Assembly (NCBI GenBank): GCA_950097015.1
Contig: CATNEN010000028.1
Span: 434,001 to 498,000 of the forward strand
Direction: 5' to 3'
DNA from: Macrostomum hystrix
Taxonomy: Eukaryota; Platyhelminthes; Macrostomidae
Length of the DNA: 64,000 bases
This document shows, one piece after another, positions 1 to 11,827 of this stretch. The notes under the pieces were generated by a model. The model worked only from the letters and a program-made list of their open reading frames with translations, was not told where the DNA came from and did no database searches. Position 1 is the stretch's first letter. Each line of letters starts with the position of its first letter. Made by a program: the position numbers and the translations under genes.

Positions 1-180
1 GGGTAGCATGTGACAGTTCAGGGTAGCATGTGACAGTTCAGGGTAGCATGTGACAGTTCAGGGTAGCATGTGACAGTTCAGGGTAGCATGTGACAGTTCA
101 GGGTAGCATGTGACAGTTCAGGGTAGCATGTGACAGTTCAGGGTAGCATGTGACAGTTCAGGGTAGCATGTGACAGTTCA
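1..180. repeat. 20-bp tandem array, nine copies
   Basis: Nine identical 20-bp units (gggtagcatgtgacagttca) fill the left edge, so the array probably continues outside the window. Identity between units indicates recent expansion or homogenisation. No coding signal is seen. Confidence 0.98.
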
Positions 181-277
181 GAGGAGATAAGATGAGAATG
201 GGCTAGCTAGTAGTTTAGGATTTAGAAATTAGGAGTGTGAGATGTGTTGACGGATCGGAAGCTGCAGAAAAGCTCAC

Positions 278-660
278 CTGTGAATGACGTGCTTATCGTG
301 AACATACTTGAGAGCTAGGCACAACTGGGCGAACCAATCAATCACTTGATCCTCAGGAAATGGCGACCTCTGCGAACTAATTCGCGAACTCAAATCGCCG
401 CCGTCGCAGTATTCCATAACAATGTGCAAGGTGCCGGGCTCTTCAAACGAATCCAAATAGTGCACAATGCCCGGATGATCGAACTGTTTGAGCAGTTCAA
501 CTTCCTGCTTGGCTGACTCTCGCTCCCGGTGAGACCTCATTCGGCTGAGCATCACCTCTTTGATGACGCAACGCTGGTTATTGGACTTTTTGCGCACAAG
601 AATGGCTTTGCCGTAGGCGCCTTCGCCAATGCGGCGCAGGACTTCATAGCCGCTTGACAT
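278..660 (-). CDS. NEK-family Ser/Thr kinase, first coding exon (partial)
   Basis: N-terminal lobe of a NIMA-related protein kinase. Visible parts are the glycine loop IGEGAYGKA (about residue 12), the ATP-lysine strand CVIKEV, the alpha-C Glu in QEVELL, the hinge VMEYCDGGDL, and the helix ending HVIHR just before the catalytic loop. EYCDGGDL and HPGIVHYLDSFEE are typical of the NEK1/3/4/5 group. The start ATG is at 658-660. The exon ends at 278 in a CACAG|GTGAG donor, phase 2, so the HRD Asp and the C-lobe lie on exons left of the window. The kinase is predicted to phosphorylate Ser/Thr substrates in ciliary or cell-cycle processes; that is family knowledge, and the exact NEK subtype cannot be decided from this exon. 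Confidence 0.88.
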
Positions 661-2762
661 GCCTGGAGGTTGAGAACTGTTGAGACAATGGCTGACAGTT
701 CGTGTGCTGTGATCACCTGAAAATGAACATTGTTTTTTTCACAACATTCAAAAGCTATAATTAGAAAACATAAATAACTTTTGTGAGCCTACTTTTGGCT
801 TCATCAGAAAGAAGAAAATATAAAAATAAACTTTTATGTATTTTAAAGCAAGCATTTTATATTTAAAAAATACAAAAAATAGTTATGTAATTGTGCAACA
901 CACAAAATAGATTTCTGTAATAACTGATTATATATAAACTTATATATAATTATATATAATTATATTTGTGATCACACAATTCACATAATTATCACATAAT
1001 TATAATTATATATAAAGTTATATATAAATATATATATATGATTATATATAAATACAAAAAATAGGAATAAGCAAATGTTTTTTATTTTTTCCCAAACAGC
1101 ACAAAAACTAGCTAAGCTAAGTAATAACTTACAGTCTATCATATCACATAATTTGAGTCATGTATCACACACCACAGCTATTTTCACATATAAATACAAT
1201 ATTTCCAATTTTACCATAGGTACATTAGATACATTTTCAAAGCTTATTAAAAATGTTGATCATATGCAAAGGCAGACATAATTTTAGATTGCCACCCCAG
1301 TCGATAGAAAGGGCTATGTTTTAATCATAAGTACTATCGTATTTTAATTGTATATGTATGGCATGGTCACCACGAAAATCTCTTTTACATAACACTTAAT
1401 ATACAAGAGAGCAGTAATCTTTCTAGCGGTCTAAAAGGGACATGAAATATTAAGTGCTAAGACCGAATGTGCTGAGCTAAATATGAAAATAAACATAAAT
1501 TATGTAAGCTTAAAAACGAATTGGCCTATGCCCTATATACAACTAAGTATTGTTATATATAGTACAGATTTACAGACTTGACAGTATAAGTCATCATATC
1601 TATGAATTAGCTGGAACTAATAACAGCAGATAAGAAGCATAAAAATCTAGCAAATATACAAAAATAAAATAAATTAGTACTTAGTTAGCTAGTATTGAAT
1701 TTTCCTCTAGTTAGGTGGATAATGGATAACATCTTAACTATCATAATCGGCGCCAAACTTTATCATTGAAATAGCTCATCTCAAAATTACGCGTAGGGCG
1801 TTAGTGAATGACTCTATAAATTGTGATTACTTTTATTCCGACACTAAAGAATCAAATTAAAAATTAAAAAATCGCCCTTAAAGATCCCTTTTACTTGAAA
1901 ATATTTCTGCTTTTTAACTGCAGATCTCAAGTATTTGTTGTTGTGCGATAGGGCCGGAAAGTTAAACGCGTAGAACTTTTGCGCTCAGGTCCAACACAAG
2001 GACCACTAGTAACTAGAAGGACGGGCACTTCGTTTCCTATAACTTTTAAAAAGATTGCTTTCAGGTAAAAATGCACTAATGAAAACTTTTCAAAATTTTA
2101 CTCTAAAATGGTGAGACTTTTTTACTGGAACCAGATTCAAGGTCAAAAGCTGACTGACCTGACCAGTAGGCAAAATATTTATATGGGATGCATCGCCATG
2201 GCCGATTGTCTCTATCAAGTCGCCGGAATTCTCAACGGATACCAAAGTCCTGTCCTGGCTGACTCGAGAGGTAACTTCTACCTCTACCTCTACAAACCTG
2301 AGCGAGCTGGGTAAAGTAGGTAGAGGTAAAGTGCTGGTAAAGTGTGCTGGTAACGGAATTCTAACATAAATTATATGTTAAATATAATCTGGCTTTTAGT
2401 TCTAGAAATCTAGAATCTAGAAATCTAGATCTGGAAATCTAGTTCTAGAAAACGAAGTGTCCCGTCATTCTAGTATAAGTGGTCATTGTGTTGGGCTCCC
2501 ATACGCTCTAGGCTTTGAATAGTTCAATTAGTACAGTTTTAAAGAGTAATTTGAGGGCCATATTTTTTAATCTGACTAAATGTGGAGAAAATTTGTTAAA
2601 TCAAATGAGGAGATAATTACATCCCCAATTTCTGCTTGCGCTCCTCGAAGAACGCTAATATAGCTAGTCTAGTGACTAAGCGTCAAACATTTCGATTTAT
2701 AATACCCACATCGCGTGCACAGATACTTAGTCAATATCAGCCAGTTGCTAGCCTGCCTGTAC
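661..2762. other. AT-rich spacer, no gene recognised
   Basis: Strongly AT-rich DNA upstream of the kinase exon. It includes TA-rich low-complexity sequence around 930-1050 and a short cluster of tctagaaa-type units at 2400-2455. Short open frames at 1075-1281 and 2108-2314 show no recognisable composition or motif and are not called. Confidence 0.6.
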
Positions 2763-2876
2763 CTGCTGCTTTTGCATGGTGGTCGACCATCCATCGTAGC
2801 GCCCTCCACCAAAACCATCATAGCGCCCTCCACCAAAACCACCAAAGCCTCTTCCAAAACCATCCCACCAAAAAAC
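2763..2876 (-). CDS. possible glycine-rich internal exon
   Basis: A 114-bp segment (38 codons) is bounded on the minus strand by TTGCCAG| and |GTACAG, phase 0 at both ends. The translation is GFG/GGRY-rich and contains two tandem GFGGGRYDG units, like low-complexity tails of hnRNP-type or secreted glycine-rich proteins. It sits just beside a SINE. No partner exon was found nearby, so it may be an exon of an unseen gene or a fossil fragment. Low confidence. Confidence 0.3.
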
Positions 2877-2908
2877 CTGGCAAGTCTCTCTGCGTGCTTC
2901 ACAACCTA

Positions 2909-3235
2909 GGGAGGTATAGTAGCCTTGTGGTTAGGGCATCGGACTCACGACTTGAAGGTCGGGGGTTCGATTCCCGAATCCACTGGAACAATTTGTGTCC
3001 TTTAGCAAGACACTTAACTCTGCATTGTTTCAGTTCACCCAGCTGTTAAATGGGTACCAGCATCAGCTGGGGTAATTGAGGGTGGGTGTGGCGTCCCCCC
3101 AGTCCTTGGACTGAACAGCTGTACGCAGCCTTCAGACGCGCCGCGCAGCAGCTGCGGCTGTGCTTTCGGCTGCACATCTGGCCCGATTGGGGCAGGTGCA
3201 ATCAAATATTATTATTATTTTATTCACAATCCTAC
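2909..3235 (+). mobile_element. tRNA-derived SINE, family A (fullest copy)
   Basis: The head carries pol III promoter boxes: an A box in tagccttgtggttagggc (2921-2938) and a B box ggttcgattcc (about 2964-2974). The body has the block tttagcaagacacttaact and aatgggtaccagc, resembling the conserved central domain of Meta-type invertebrate SINEs (recognised from memory, not searched). The 3' end is GC-rich and finishes in an (att)n tail near 3220. Other copies or fragments lie at 19245-19446, 55481-55684 and, degraded, 32376-32475, 42560-42680 and 45540-45650. Confidence 0.85.
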
Positions 3236-3950
3236 TCAAAGTAATTCTGAAAATTTATTAGCTTTTCAACCAATCCCTCATGCCAGACAGAAGCCTATTT
3301 TATTATAATTGTTAATATTTAATTGCCGACAAACAATTTAAGAGAGTTTAGCTATGCACTGATGCGTAGTAAACATCCATTTAGTTTCTTAGGGAAGAGG
3401 CACAATTATTTACTCACAATGCAATGTCAAATTAATACTAAAGAAAAGTAACAAAGACGCTCACAATTTTGTCAACAAAGCTGCAATTTTTAGTTTCCAC
3501 AGTATAACCTGGCTCAGTTAGAGAAACCTTTAAATTCGTCAAGCCCTAATGGTTGTTATAGAATTTCAGCTCTGTTGTCTGCGGGGTGCGGGGTCAGGGC
3601 AACAATGGCTAGCAGGGTTTGCTCGCATCTCAAGTTCTGCTTGAGCAGTGTCTAACCATCAAGGTAGAATTGACCCCTCGCAGCGCTGAGTAAAATGTAC
3701 AATAGATTCAGGCAGACAAACACACACACAGTGAAAGAGAGAGAGGGACAGGAAAAATAGATTTGTGCGTGGCGATACCAACACGTGCTAAGTGGTGCAC
3801 ACACATGCAATAATGCTTGTTGGGGCCCGTGAGAATGGAGTGTGAAGCCGTCTCGGAGTCTATATATTTACCAAAAAACGGAAACCCACAGAAAAATGCA
3901 AGTCTGTTCACGCAGTAGAATAGTCAAATATTAATTTTATAATTTGCATC
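3236..3950. other. spacer upstream of an unrecognised gene
   Basis: AT-rich, no gene recognised. A short (ca/ga)n tract lies at about 3720-3745. A tatatatt element at about 3860 is roughly 90 bp before the next start codon and could be a TATA-like promoter, but nothing else supports this. Confidence 0.4.
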
Positions 3951-4481
3951 ATGAAATCTGGAGGCAACAAGGTCGCCAATGGCACGGACGCCACAACTGG
4001 CGGCTTCTCGCTTATCGACCAGCTGGTGGAGAAGAATCGGGACCTATTTGGCAAACCCGACGGCGACCGTCTGGCCGGCGACGTCCAAGCTCGTCTGGCC
4101 TATCCGTGGTGCGTCGATCTGCCAGTCGGCGTGTCCAAGCACCTGCCGGTGCTGGCTAGCCTATGGCGCTGCGTCAAGCGCTGGTCATGGCGTTTCATGC
4201 TAGTCTACCTGATGTACGCGGCCGCGTCAGCCACCGTCGGCTTCTACTTTGAGACTCAGCTGGAGAACTGGCACAAGAGCGACAGCTATACGGATTTGAG
4301 TCTGAGCTGGAGTTTCGTATTGCGCAAGATTGCAGTGTGGTCTGGGGCGCCCAAGATGGACTCGGTTCAGGAGCTGGCTGCTGGCGAGTGCCTGCTGAGC
4401 AATCCGATCTATCGCAAGCCGCTGATGTGCTGCAATTGCAAGTTCAATGTCACCCTGTCCAAGGTGACGGATGTGCAGAAG
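3951..4481 (+). CDS. unrecognised membrane protein, N-terminal exon
   Basis: The ATG at 3951 opens a frame of 177 codons to a CAGAAG|GTAGGG donor (phase 0); a stop follows 20 bases later, which supports splicing. The product has a hydrophilic N-terminus, one probable membrane segment at about residues 82-102 (FMLVYLMYAAASATVGFYF) and a Cys-rich stretch MCCNCKFNVTL near the end. I do not recognise the family. The exon at 6417-7129 is on the same strand and probably belongs to the same gene, but the phases do not match directly (0 versus 1), so a small intermediate exon would be needed. An alternative donor at 4463 (AAG|GTGACG) is also phase 0. Confidence 0.6.
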
Positions 4482-4734
4482 GTAGGGCCGGATACCATGT
4501 AGAACAACTGCTTTACATCCAGGAAGCATTTTATCATATAGCTTATGCATAAGCATCTACATATTACTGTTGAATGCATCAAAACTATTCTCAAATCCGT
4601 ACTTACTAGTTTAAGTAGTGCTGTGAATGTTTTTGGAAAAAATGTAGGCACTAAAAATTAAAAAATTTCATGAAGTTTAGAGTTAAAAATCCAAACATTT
4701 TCAAATCTACAAGTCTAAATATTGCTTTGGAGAT

Positions 4735-5215
4735 CGAAGCATAGGTATGTGGGATTAAAGCGCAGGTATGTGGAAATAAAGTGCTGGTATGTGGGATTAA
4801 TGTACAGGTATGTGGGATTAAATAACAGGTATATGGGATTAAAGAACAGGTATGTGGGAATGAAGTACAGCTATGTAGGATTAAAGCGAAGGTATGGGAA
4901 TAAAGTAAAGGTATGTGGGATTAAAGTGCAGGTATGGGAATAAAGTACAGGCATGTGGGATTAAAGTGCAGGTATGGGAATTAAGTACAGGTATGTGGGA
5001 TTAAAGTGCAGGTATGGGAATAAAGTACAGGCATGTGAGATTAATGTACAGGTATGTGGGATTAAAGTGCAGGTATGGGAATAAAGTACAGGCATGTGAG
5101 ATTAATGTACAGGTATGTGGGATTAAAGAACAGGTAATGTGGGATTAAAGTACAGGCATGGAAGAATAAATCACAGGCATGGGAGATCTATCCACAGGTA
5201 TGGGAGATGGATTTA
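4735..5215. repeat. about 20-22-bp degenerate minisatellite (intronic)
   Basis: Units of the form ggtatgtgggattaaagtaca, diverged and of variable length, between the two exons of the unrecognised plus-strand gene. Noncoding. Confidence 0.9.
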
Positions 5216-5814
5216 CAGTAAGTAAAGCCGGCAGTCGTATGACGAAATTTAGTTAAGCAGAAAAACGCCAATGACGCACCACCAAAAAGTAATCACAACA
5301 GAAAATTTATGAAAATTACGGATAGATCCCATCATTTTTTGGGCAGGTAAGACTTACCCCAGCTAGCGGGAGATGAAGGATAATCTACGACAGGTGGGCA
5401 GCAACATTGACGCAAATTTTTTGTCTCCTCAGTTTATTCCATCGACGCCAATTCAATCGTGAGGATCTCAAAGTAGGGAAGAGTCGGAAGCTGCTATTTG
5501 CACCCTAGAGGCCCCTTTCTGTCTGGCTGAGGGATATTTTAAGAACAAAGTTCTGCACGGACGCCAGCCTTTTCAGTGATTTGAATAAAGCTTTCATTCT
5601 TTCCAGTTCCGCTTTTTTAGTAAAATTGTTGGCCTGGAAATTCAAAAGAATGAAACATAAACTTGGTTTCTGTGGTTTGAGCCAGCTATTTAGCTTTCAA
5701 CAAACTATTTTCATTTAGCATCACGAAACTTCAATGCACCCTCCATAACTCATAAAGGACAGCAACACTTTTTCCAAAGGTTTGCGCAGTTCCCAGTTTC
5801 CCAACTCAAATTTC

Positions 5815-6395
5815 AGTTATTCACCTCAGATTCCCACTCTCCACCTCTGATCCCCACTCTCCACCTCAGATCCCCAATGTCCACCTCAGATCCCCACTCT
5901 CCACCTCAGATCCCCACTCTCCACCTTAGATCCCCACTCTCCACCTCAGATCCCCACTCTCCACCTCAGATCCCCACTCTCCACCTCAGATCCCCACTCT
6001 CCACCTCAGATCCCCACTTTCCACCTCAGATCCTCACTCTCCACCTCAGATCCTCACTCTCCACCTCAGATCCCCACTCTCCACCTCAGATCCCCACTTT
6101 CCACCTCAGATCCTCACTCTCCACCTCAGATCCCCACTCTCCACCTCAGATCCCCACTTTCCACCTCAGATCCTCACTCTCCACCTCAGATCCCCACTTT
6201 CCACCTCAGATCCTCACTCTCCACCTCAGATCCCCACTCTCCACCTCAGATCCCCACTTTCCACCTCAGATCCTCACTCTCCACCTCAGATCCCGACTTT
6301 CCACCTCAGATCCTCACTATCCACCTCAGATCCTAAATTTCCATCTCATGTCCCCACTCTCCACCTCAGATCCCCATTCTCCACTTCAGATCCCC
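5815..6395. repeat. 20-bp minisatellite (intronic)
   Basis: About 28 units of ccacctcagatccccactct. It ends some 20 bp before a TTTCTAG acceptor at 6411-6416. The array supplies a C/T-rich stretch upstream of that acceptor. Confidence 0.95.
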
Positions 6396-6416
6396 TCATT
6401 AACATCTGATTTCTAG

Positions 6417-7129
6417 ATGCCTTGACAAGCACAACTGAGAAATCCCAACTTGCAACAATTGCCCCAAACCGAACCTGGCAGGTGATGGAAAACTTTGACA
6501 AGCTGGTGAGCACTGGCCGGCCTCGCTCCTTCCTCATCATCAACCACATTCAGCAGCCAGTCAGCTACGAGGCCGTCAGAGAGATTGCTCTGACCAATGA
6601 AGCCGACCTGAGCATAGGCTACAACCGCTTCATCACCCTGTCCGGCCCCCGAGTGTCCGGCATGAAGAGCCTCTTCGCTGACGCAACCGCTCCGCCGTCC
6701 AAGTCCGCTGTCGTCTGGCAGTTCGGCCACGTCGAAGCTTTGCACCATTTCCGCAGCGTTGTCGAAAGGCCGCATTTTGTGTCGCGCGAGTTGGAGATTA
6801 ACCTGCCCAGACAGTTCCTGTTCTTTGGCGTGGAGCACACCGATAGAGTACACCTCGGCTCCCTGGCTGAGCTAGACGGCCAGGTGTATGTTGTCGGCCT
6901 AGCCGGCGAGATCGTCTTCACGGTCAAATCGAATCCGAATTGTTGCAAGAAGCCGGACAACAGGGTCACCAAGTTCGCCACACTCCGGCCCGGCCGACTG
7001 TTGTCGCTGCCGTCCAACTGTTACGAAGTTCTGGCCAGAAGAAACGGCACGGAGTACGCGATGGCCTACCTGGGCTCCGTGGCGATGTCGCAGCATCCGT
7101 CATCGGAGCGAGTTCGCAGCAGGAAGTGA
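6417..7129 (+). CDS. unrecognised protein, terminal exon
   Basis: Begins at a TTTCTAG|AT acceptor; an in-frame stop at 6407 rules out an earlier start. It runs 237 codons to a TGA at 7127-7129. An AATAAA poly(A) signal follows at about 7236. The protein is globular, not repetitive, with a CC pair in NPNCCKKPDNRV and the end LARRNGTEYAMAYLGS followed by a basic tail. I cannot assign a family. It probably forms the extracellular or cytoplasmic C-terminal part of the single-pass protein begun at 3951, since both exons share strand and GC-rich codon use, but the junction is unresolved. Confidence 0.65.
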
Positions 7130-7736
7130 AAATTGCTGCTGAATGGCTTGACTTTTTAGATAGACATTTCATTACGAACTGCTGCGGCTCAGACAGCAGT
7201 AAAATGGGTACAGAAATTTCATTAGCTAGGGTAGGAATAAAAAAATGATGCTGTCTCGCCCCAGTCCATGGACATCTGTCACAATAACACCAGAAGATCA
7301 TCTGTCTAATAAATAGCGGACAGATATTTTGACCATGGATTGTCGACTCGAAACGGTTCCAGTTTAATTCAAATGGCTTTTGCATTAAATCACGGATTAA
7401 TTAATTGACAAAATGGACCCTCTAACAATGCTAGAATTCACTATTTCAATAGCTTCTACTAACTAAATTAATTTATTTCTGTCTAATTGTGTATTGAATT
7501 TTTAATTCTAAATATAAACCCTGTCATATTGAAAGCTTTTGAAGCATTATGCTTTCCTGCTAGCTCGTGGCAATATAGCTACGTTCTCTAATAATTCACT
7601 TAAATTAGTGGCTCCGATTGACATTGATGCGTCTGGGTAAATTAACGATACATTCAATTTTATTAGATTGCAGATTTTAAAAAGCTGATTATCTTTGTTG
7701 TTTCTTAGAAGTAAAGAGTTTAACAAAATACGAGTG

Positions 7737-7737
<1 letters not shown>

Positions 7738-7795
<58 letters not shown>

Positions 7796-7840
7796 GTCTA
7801 TCTATCTATATATCTATCTATCTATCTATCTATCTATCTG

Positions 7841-7913
<73 letters not shown>

Positions 7914-7934
7914 ATATCTATCTATCTATCTATA

Positions 7935-7969
<35 letters not shown>

Positions 7970-7970
7970 A

Positions 7971-8001
<31 letters not shown>

Positions 8002-8016
8002 TTATCTATCTATCTG

Positions 8017-8051
<35 letters not shown>

Positions 8052-8220
8052 GTCTATCTATCTATCTATCTATCTGTCTATCTATCTGTCTATCTATCTA
8101 TCTATCTATCTATCTATTTATCTATCTATCTGTCTATCTATCTATCTATCTATCTATCTATTTATCTATCTATCTGTCTATCTATCTATCTATCTATCTA
8201 TCTATTTATCTATCTATCTG

Positions 8221-8253
<33 letters not shown>
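7738..8253. repeat. (TCTA)n microsatellite
   Basis: More than 500 bp of tcta with sporadic tctg, tatata and ttta variants. Because the unit is 4 bp and stop-free on this strand it makes a spurious Ser-Ile-Tyr-Leu open frame. Not coding. Confidence 0.99.
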
Positions 8254-8254
<1 letters not shown>

Positions 8255-8734
8255 CTGTAAGCCCTCTATTTATAAAGATTGCAATTAGCACCTGCGGGTG
8301 AGACGGTGGGAGGATAACGGCAAACTGTTCTCGGTCGCTTAGAGATAAAAACAAGAGTTTTATCGCAGGATTTACTCTGTGAAATTCAGAGGTTCAACTG
8401 AAAAACAAGAGTGACTCTAGGGTGCAAGCTAAATTTGAAGATAATATCCCATATTAAAACAAAAAATATTATTTCGCTGAAACAAAAGCTGAGATATAAT
8501 CAGAGCCATCGAGGTGGAAAAATAGGTAATTTTTTTTGAGTCCCGAATCAACTGGAAACTAACTCGAATGCAACACATGCGTTCTAAACAATGCGATGCG
8601 TAAAATTGCCGATGAAAAGCAAAGAGACTATCGACATTTGCCAGGCACTAGAACTGTTTCTTCTCCGAACAGAACAATGCAGTTTGTTGTCAAAATAAAC
8701 GCATAATTTCCCTTTCACAAAGAGGTACAGAGGT

Positions 8735-9345
8735 GGTAATGAGGGGGTTGAGGAATGGGGAGGGGGTTGAGGAATGGGGAGGGGATTGAGGAATGGGGGA
8801 GGGGATTAAGGAATGGGAAGGGGATTGAGGAATGGGGGAGGGGATTGAGGAATGGGGGAGGGGATTGAGGATTGGGAGAGGGGATAGGGGATTGCGAGAG
8901 GTGATTTAGGAATCGAAGAGGGAATTTAGGAATAGAGGAGGGGATTGAGGAATGGGGAAGAGGATTGAGGGTTGGGGGAGGGGATTGAGGATTGGGGGAG
9001 GGGATTGAGGAATGGGGAGGGGATTGAGGAATGGGGAGGGGATTGAGGAATGGGGGAGGGGATTGAGGAATGGGGTAGGGGAATGAGAAATTGGGGAGGG
9101 GATTGAGGAATGGGGAAGGGGATTGAGGAATGGGGAAGGGGATTGAGGAATAGAGGAGGGGATTGAGGAATAGAGGAGGGGATTGAGGAATAGAGGAGGG
9201 AATTGAGGAATGGGGAGGGGATTGAGGAATGGGGAAGAGGATTGAGGGTTGGGGGAGGGGATTGAGGATTGGGGGAGGGGATTGAGGAATGGGGAGGGGA
9301 TTGAGGAATGGGAAAGGGATTGAGGATTGGGGTAGGGTATATTGA
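8735..9345. repeat. 20-21-bp G-rich purine minisatellite
   Basis: About 30 units of ggggattgaggaatgggga. The plus strand is nearly all purine with runs of three or four G, giving potential for G-quadruplex or triplex structures. Noncoding. Confidence 0.95.
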
Positions 9346-9837
9346 GCGCTAGCTCCTCGCCATCAAGGAGATGACTGAAGTATTTTTATGAGAAAAGCAC
9401 CTTAGACTGCAAACACCGAATTTTTTTGAATGTTTGGTTGCTTTCTCAATCTGGCGAATCTTCTCTTTAGAGCTAGAAAATTGCAGTAAATTTTCTTGCA
9501 AATTGTCGCCTGCAAGCTGCAATGAATAAATTGCTCCTCAATTGCTGCAGCAGAAGCAATTCATTTATCAGAACATAGATGGTCTCTGAGCATATATTCA
9601 GAGCTCCCGCACACACCTGGTCACACCGGCAAATTGGGCAACGCGCGGATGTGCAGTATTCTGCAAAATTGGCCCATGATTAAAGACGAAACAAAATTGA
9701 AATCCCCGACTAAAATAGGGGGCCGCAGCGAAAATCAACTTGTTTTCCATCTTTCGGCGAACTTTAGTAATAATAACATAGGCGGAGACAGGGCTTTCAT
9801 CGCGCGAACCTAATCGGAAAATAAATGAAAACAGAAT

Positions 9838-10335
9838 TGGTTTTCAACTGGTTTGGAACTGGTTTAGAACAGATTCAGAACAGATTTAGAACAGATTAAA
9901 AACTGGTTTAGAACAGGTTTAAAACTTGTTTAGAACAGATTTAGAACTGGTTTAGAACAGATTTAGAACTGGTTTAGAACAGGTTTAGAACAGGTTTAGA
10001 ACAGATTTAGAACAGATTTAGAACAGGTTTAGAACAGATTTAGAACTGGTTTAGAACAGGTTTAAAACTAGTTTAGCACAGATTTAGAACTGGTTTAGAA
10101 CAGGTTTAGAACTGGTTTAGAACAGGTTTAAAACTAGTTTAGAACAGATTTAGAACTGGTTTAGAACAGGTTTAGAACAGGTTTAGAACAGGTTTAGAAC
10201 AGATTTAGAACAGGTTAAGAACAGATTTAGAACTGGTTTAGCACAGATTTAGAACAGGTTAAGAACAGATTTAGAACTGGTTTAGCACAGATTTAGAACT
10301 GGTTTAGAACAGATTTAGAACTGGTTCTGAACTGC
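9838..10335. repeat. 11/22-bp minisatellite
   Basis: Alternating 11-bp half-units gtttagaacag and atttagaactg. No coding signal. The flanks (9346-9837) are unremarkable AT-rich DNA with no recognised gene. Confidence 0.93.
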
Positions 10336-10434
10336 CTTAACAAAATTAGAGTGTTTGAGAATCGTAGAATAGTCTTTTTTAGAAACCAAATCTAGCCCGA
10401 GCCATAGCTACCGAGCTGTAACAAGAGCCATAGA

Positions 10435-11505
10435 TAGAATCGTAGCAACAGCAAGAATCTTAGCAAAAGCCGAAGCAAGAATCTAAGCAGAAGTAAGAAT
10501 CGAAGCAGGAGCAAGAATCGAAGCAGGAGCAAGAATCGAAGCAGGAGCAAGAATCGAAGCAGGAATAAGAATCGAAGCAAGAGCAAGAATCGAAGCTGGA
10601 GTAAGAATCGAAGCTGGAGTAAGAATCGAAGAAGGAGCAAGAATCGAAGCAGGAATAAGAATCGAATCAGGAGCAAGAATCGAAGCAGGAGCAAGAATCG
10701 AAGCTGGAGTAAGAATCGAAGCGGGAGCAAGAATCGAAGCAGGAGTAAGAATCGAAGCGGGAGCAAGAATCGAAGCAGGAACAAGAATCGAAGCTGTAGT
10801 AAGAATCGAAGCAGGAACAAGAATCGAAGCTGTAGTAAGAATCGAATCAGGAGCAGGAATCGAATCAGGAGCAAGAATCGAAGCTGGAGTAAGAATCGAA
10901 GCGGGAGCAAGAATCGAAGCAGGAGCAAGAATCGAAGCTGGAGTAAGAATCGAAGCAGGAGCAAGAATCGAAGCAGGAGCAAGAATCGAAGCAGGAATAA
11001 GAATCAAAGCTGTAGTAAGAATCGAATCAGGAGCAGGAATCGAATCAGGAGCAAGAATCGAAGCTGGAGTAAGAATCGAAGCGGGAGCAAAAATCGAAGC
11101 AGGAGCAAGAATCGAAGCAGGAGCAGGAATCGAAGAAGGAGTAGGAATCGAAGCAGGAGCAAGAATCGAAGCAGGAATAAGAATCGAAGCTGTAGTAAGA
11201 ATCGAATCAGGAGCAGAAATCGAAGCAGGAGCAGGAATCAAAGCAAAGGCAGGAATCGAATCAGGAGCAAGAATCGAAGCTGTAGTAAGAATCGAATCAG
11301 GAGCAAGAATCGAAGCAGGAGCAGGAATCAAAGCAAAGGCAGGAATCGAATCAGGAGCAGGAATCGAAGCAGGAGCAGGAATCGAAGCAGGAGCAGGAAT
11401 CGAAGCAGGATCAAGAATCGAAGCAGGAGCAGGAATCGAAGCAGGAGCAAGAATCGAAGCACGAGCAGGAATCGAAGTAGGAGCAAGAATCGAAGCAAAA
11501 GATAT
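10435..11505. repeat. 18-bp minisatellite, about 1.07 kb
   Basis: About 60 copies of gaatcgaagcaggagcaa and variants, some grouped into longer repeated blocks (for example the aagctgtagtaagaatcgaa variant recurs at 10790, 10825, 11007, 11187 and 11277), which indicates higher-order amplification. The 18-bp period keeps minus-strand frames open (about 280 codons), but the translations are pure repeats with no start context or signal, so they are not called as genes. Confidence 0.95.
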
Positions 11506-11740
11506 GATTGAATTAAAATGTGCAGCTCGAATCGCAGTATGAAGACGAATAATAAAACAAAAAAACAGGCCGGTGCTAAAATCACAGCCAGACCTGGCAG
11601 ATCCACTTGAATTCTACCTGCCCACAGAATCCTCATCTCTGTCCATGATGATTTGATCGGCCATCGAATCAGAGAATCTGACTGGGGGGGGGGCGAGCAG
11701 CCACTCTTGAGTTGCGAGTCGTCGATTGCCGGAATTTGTG

Positions 11741-11747
11741 TATAAAT
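11741..11747 (+). promoter_or_regulatory. TATA box of the secreted Cys-rich protein gene
   Basis: TATAAAT lies 81 bp upstream of the ATG at 11828. A transcription start about 30 bp downstream would give a 5' UTR of roughly 55 nt. No intron is needed. A run of nine G lies at 11683-11691. Confidence 0.55.
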
Positions 11748-11827
11748 ATTTGCCAGCAAGAGACGATCCAGAGGACCCCAGAAACTCCCTCGAAGTCAGT
11801 TGCCGCCTTCTAAGCGCTGGAATTAGA

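Noticed and set aside
2920-2985. A genuine tRNA gene
   Set aside because: A and B boxes are present, but the sequence continues into a SINE body with ATT tail and recurs in the window as degraded copies.
7695-8288. 197-codon Ile/Tyr/Leu/Ser frame
   Set aside because: It is a translation of the (TCTA)n microsatellite only.
10392-11331. Long minus-strand frames of Leu/Arg/Phe or Ala/Pro/Ser repeats
   Set aside because: Products of the 18-bp array in different frames; no start context, signal or flanking domain.
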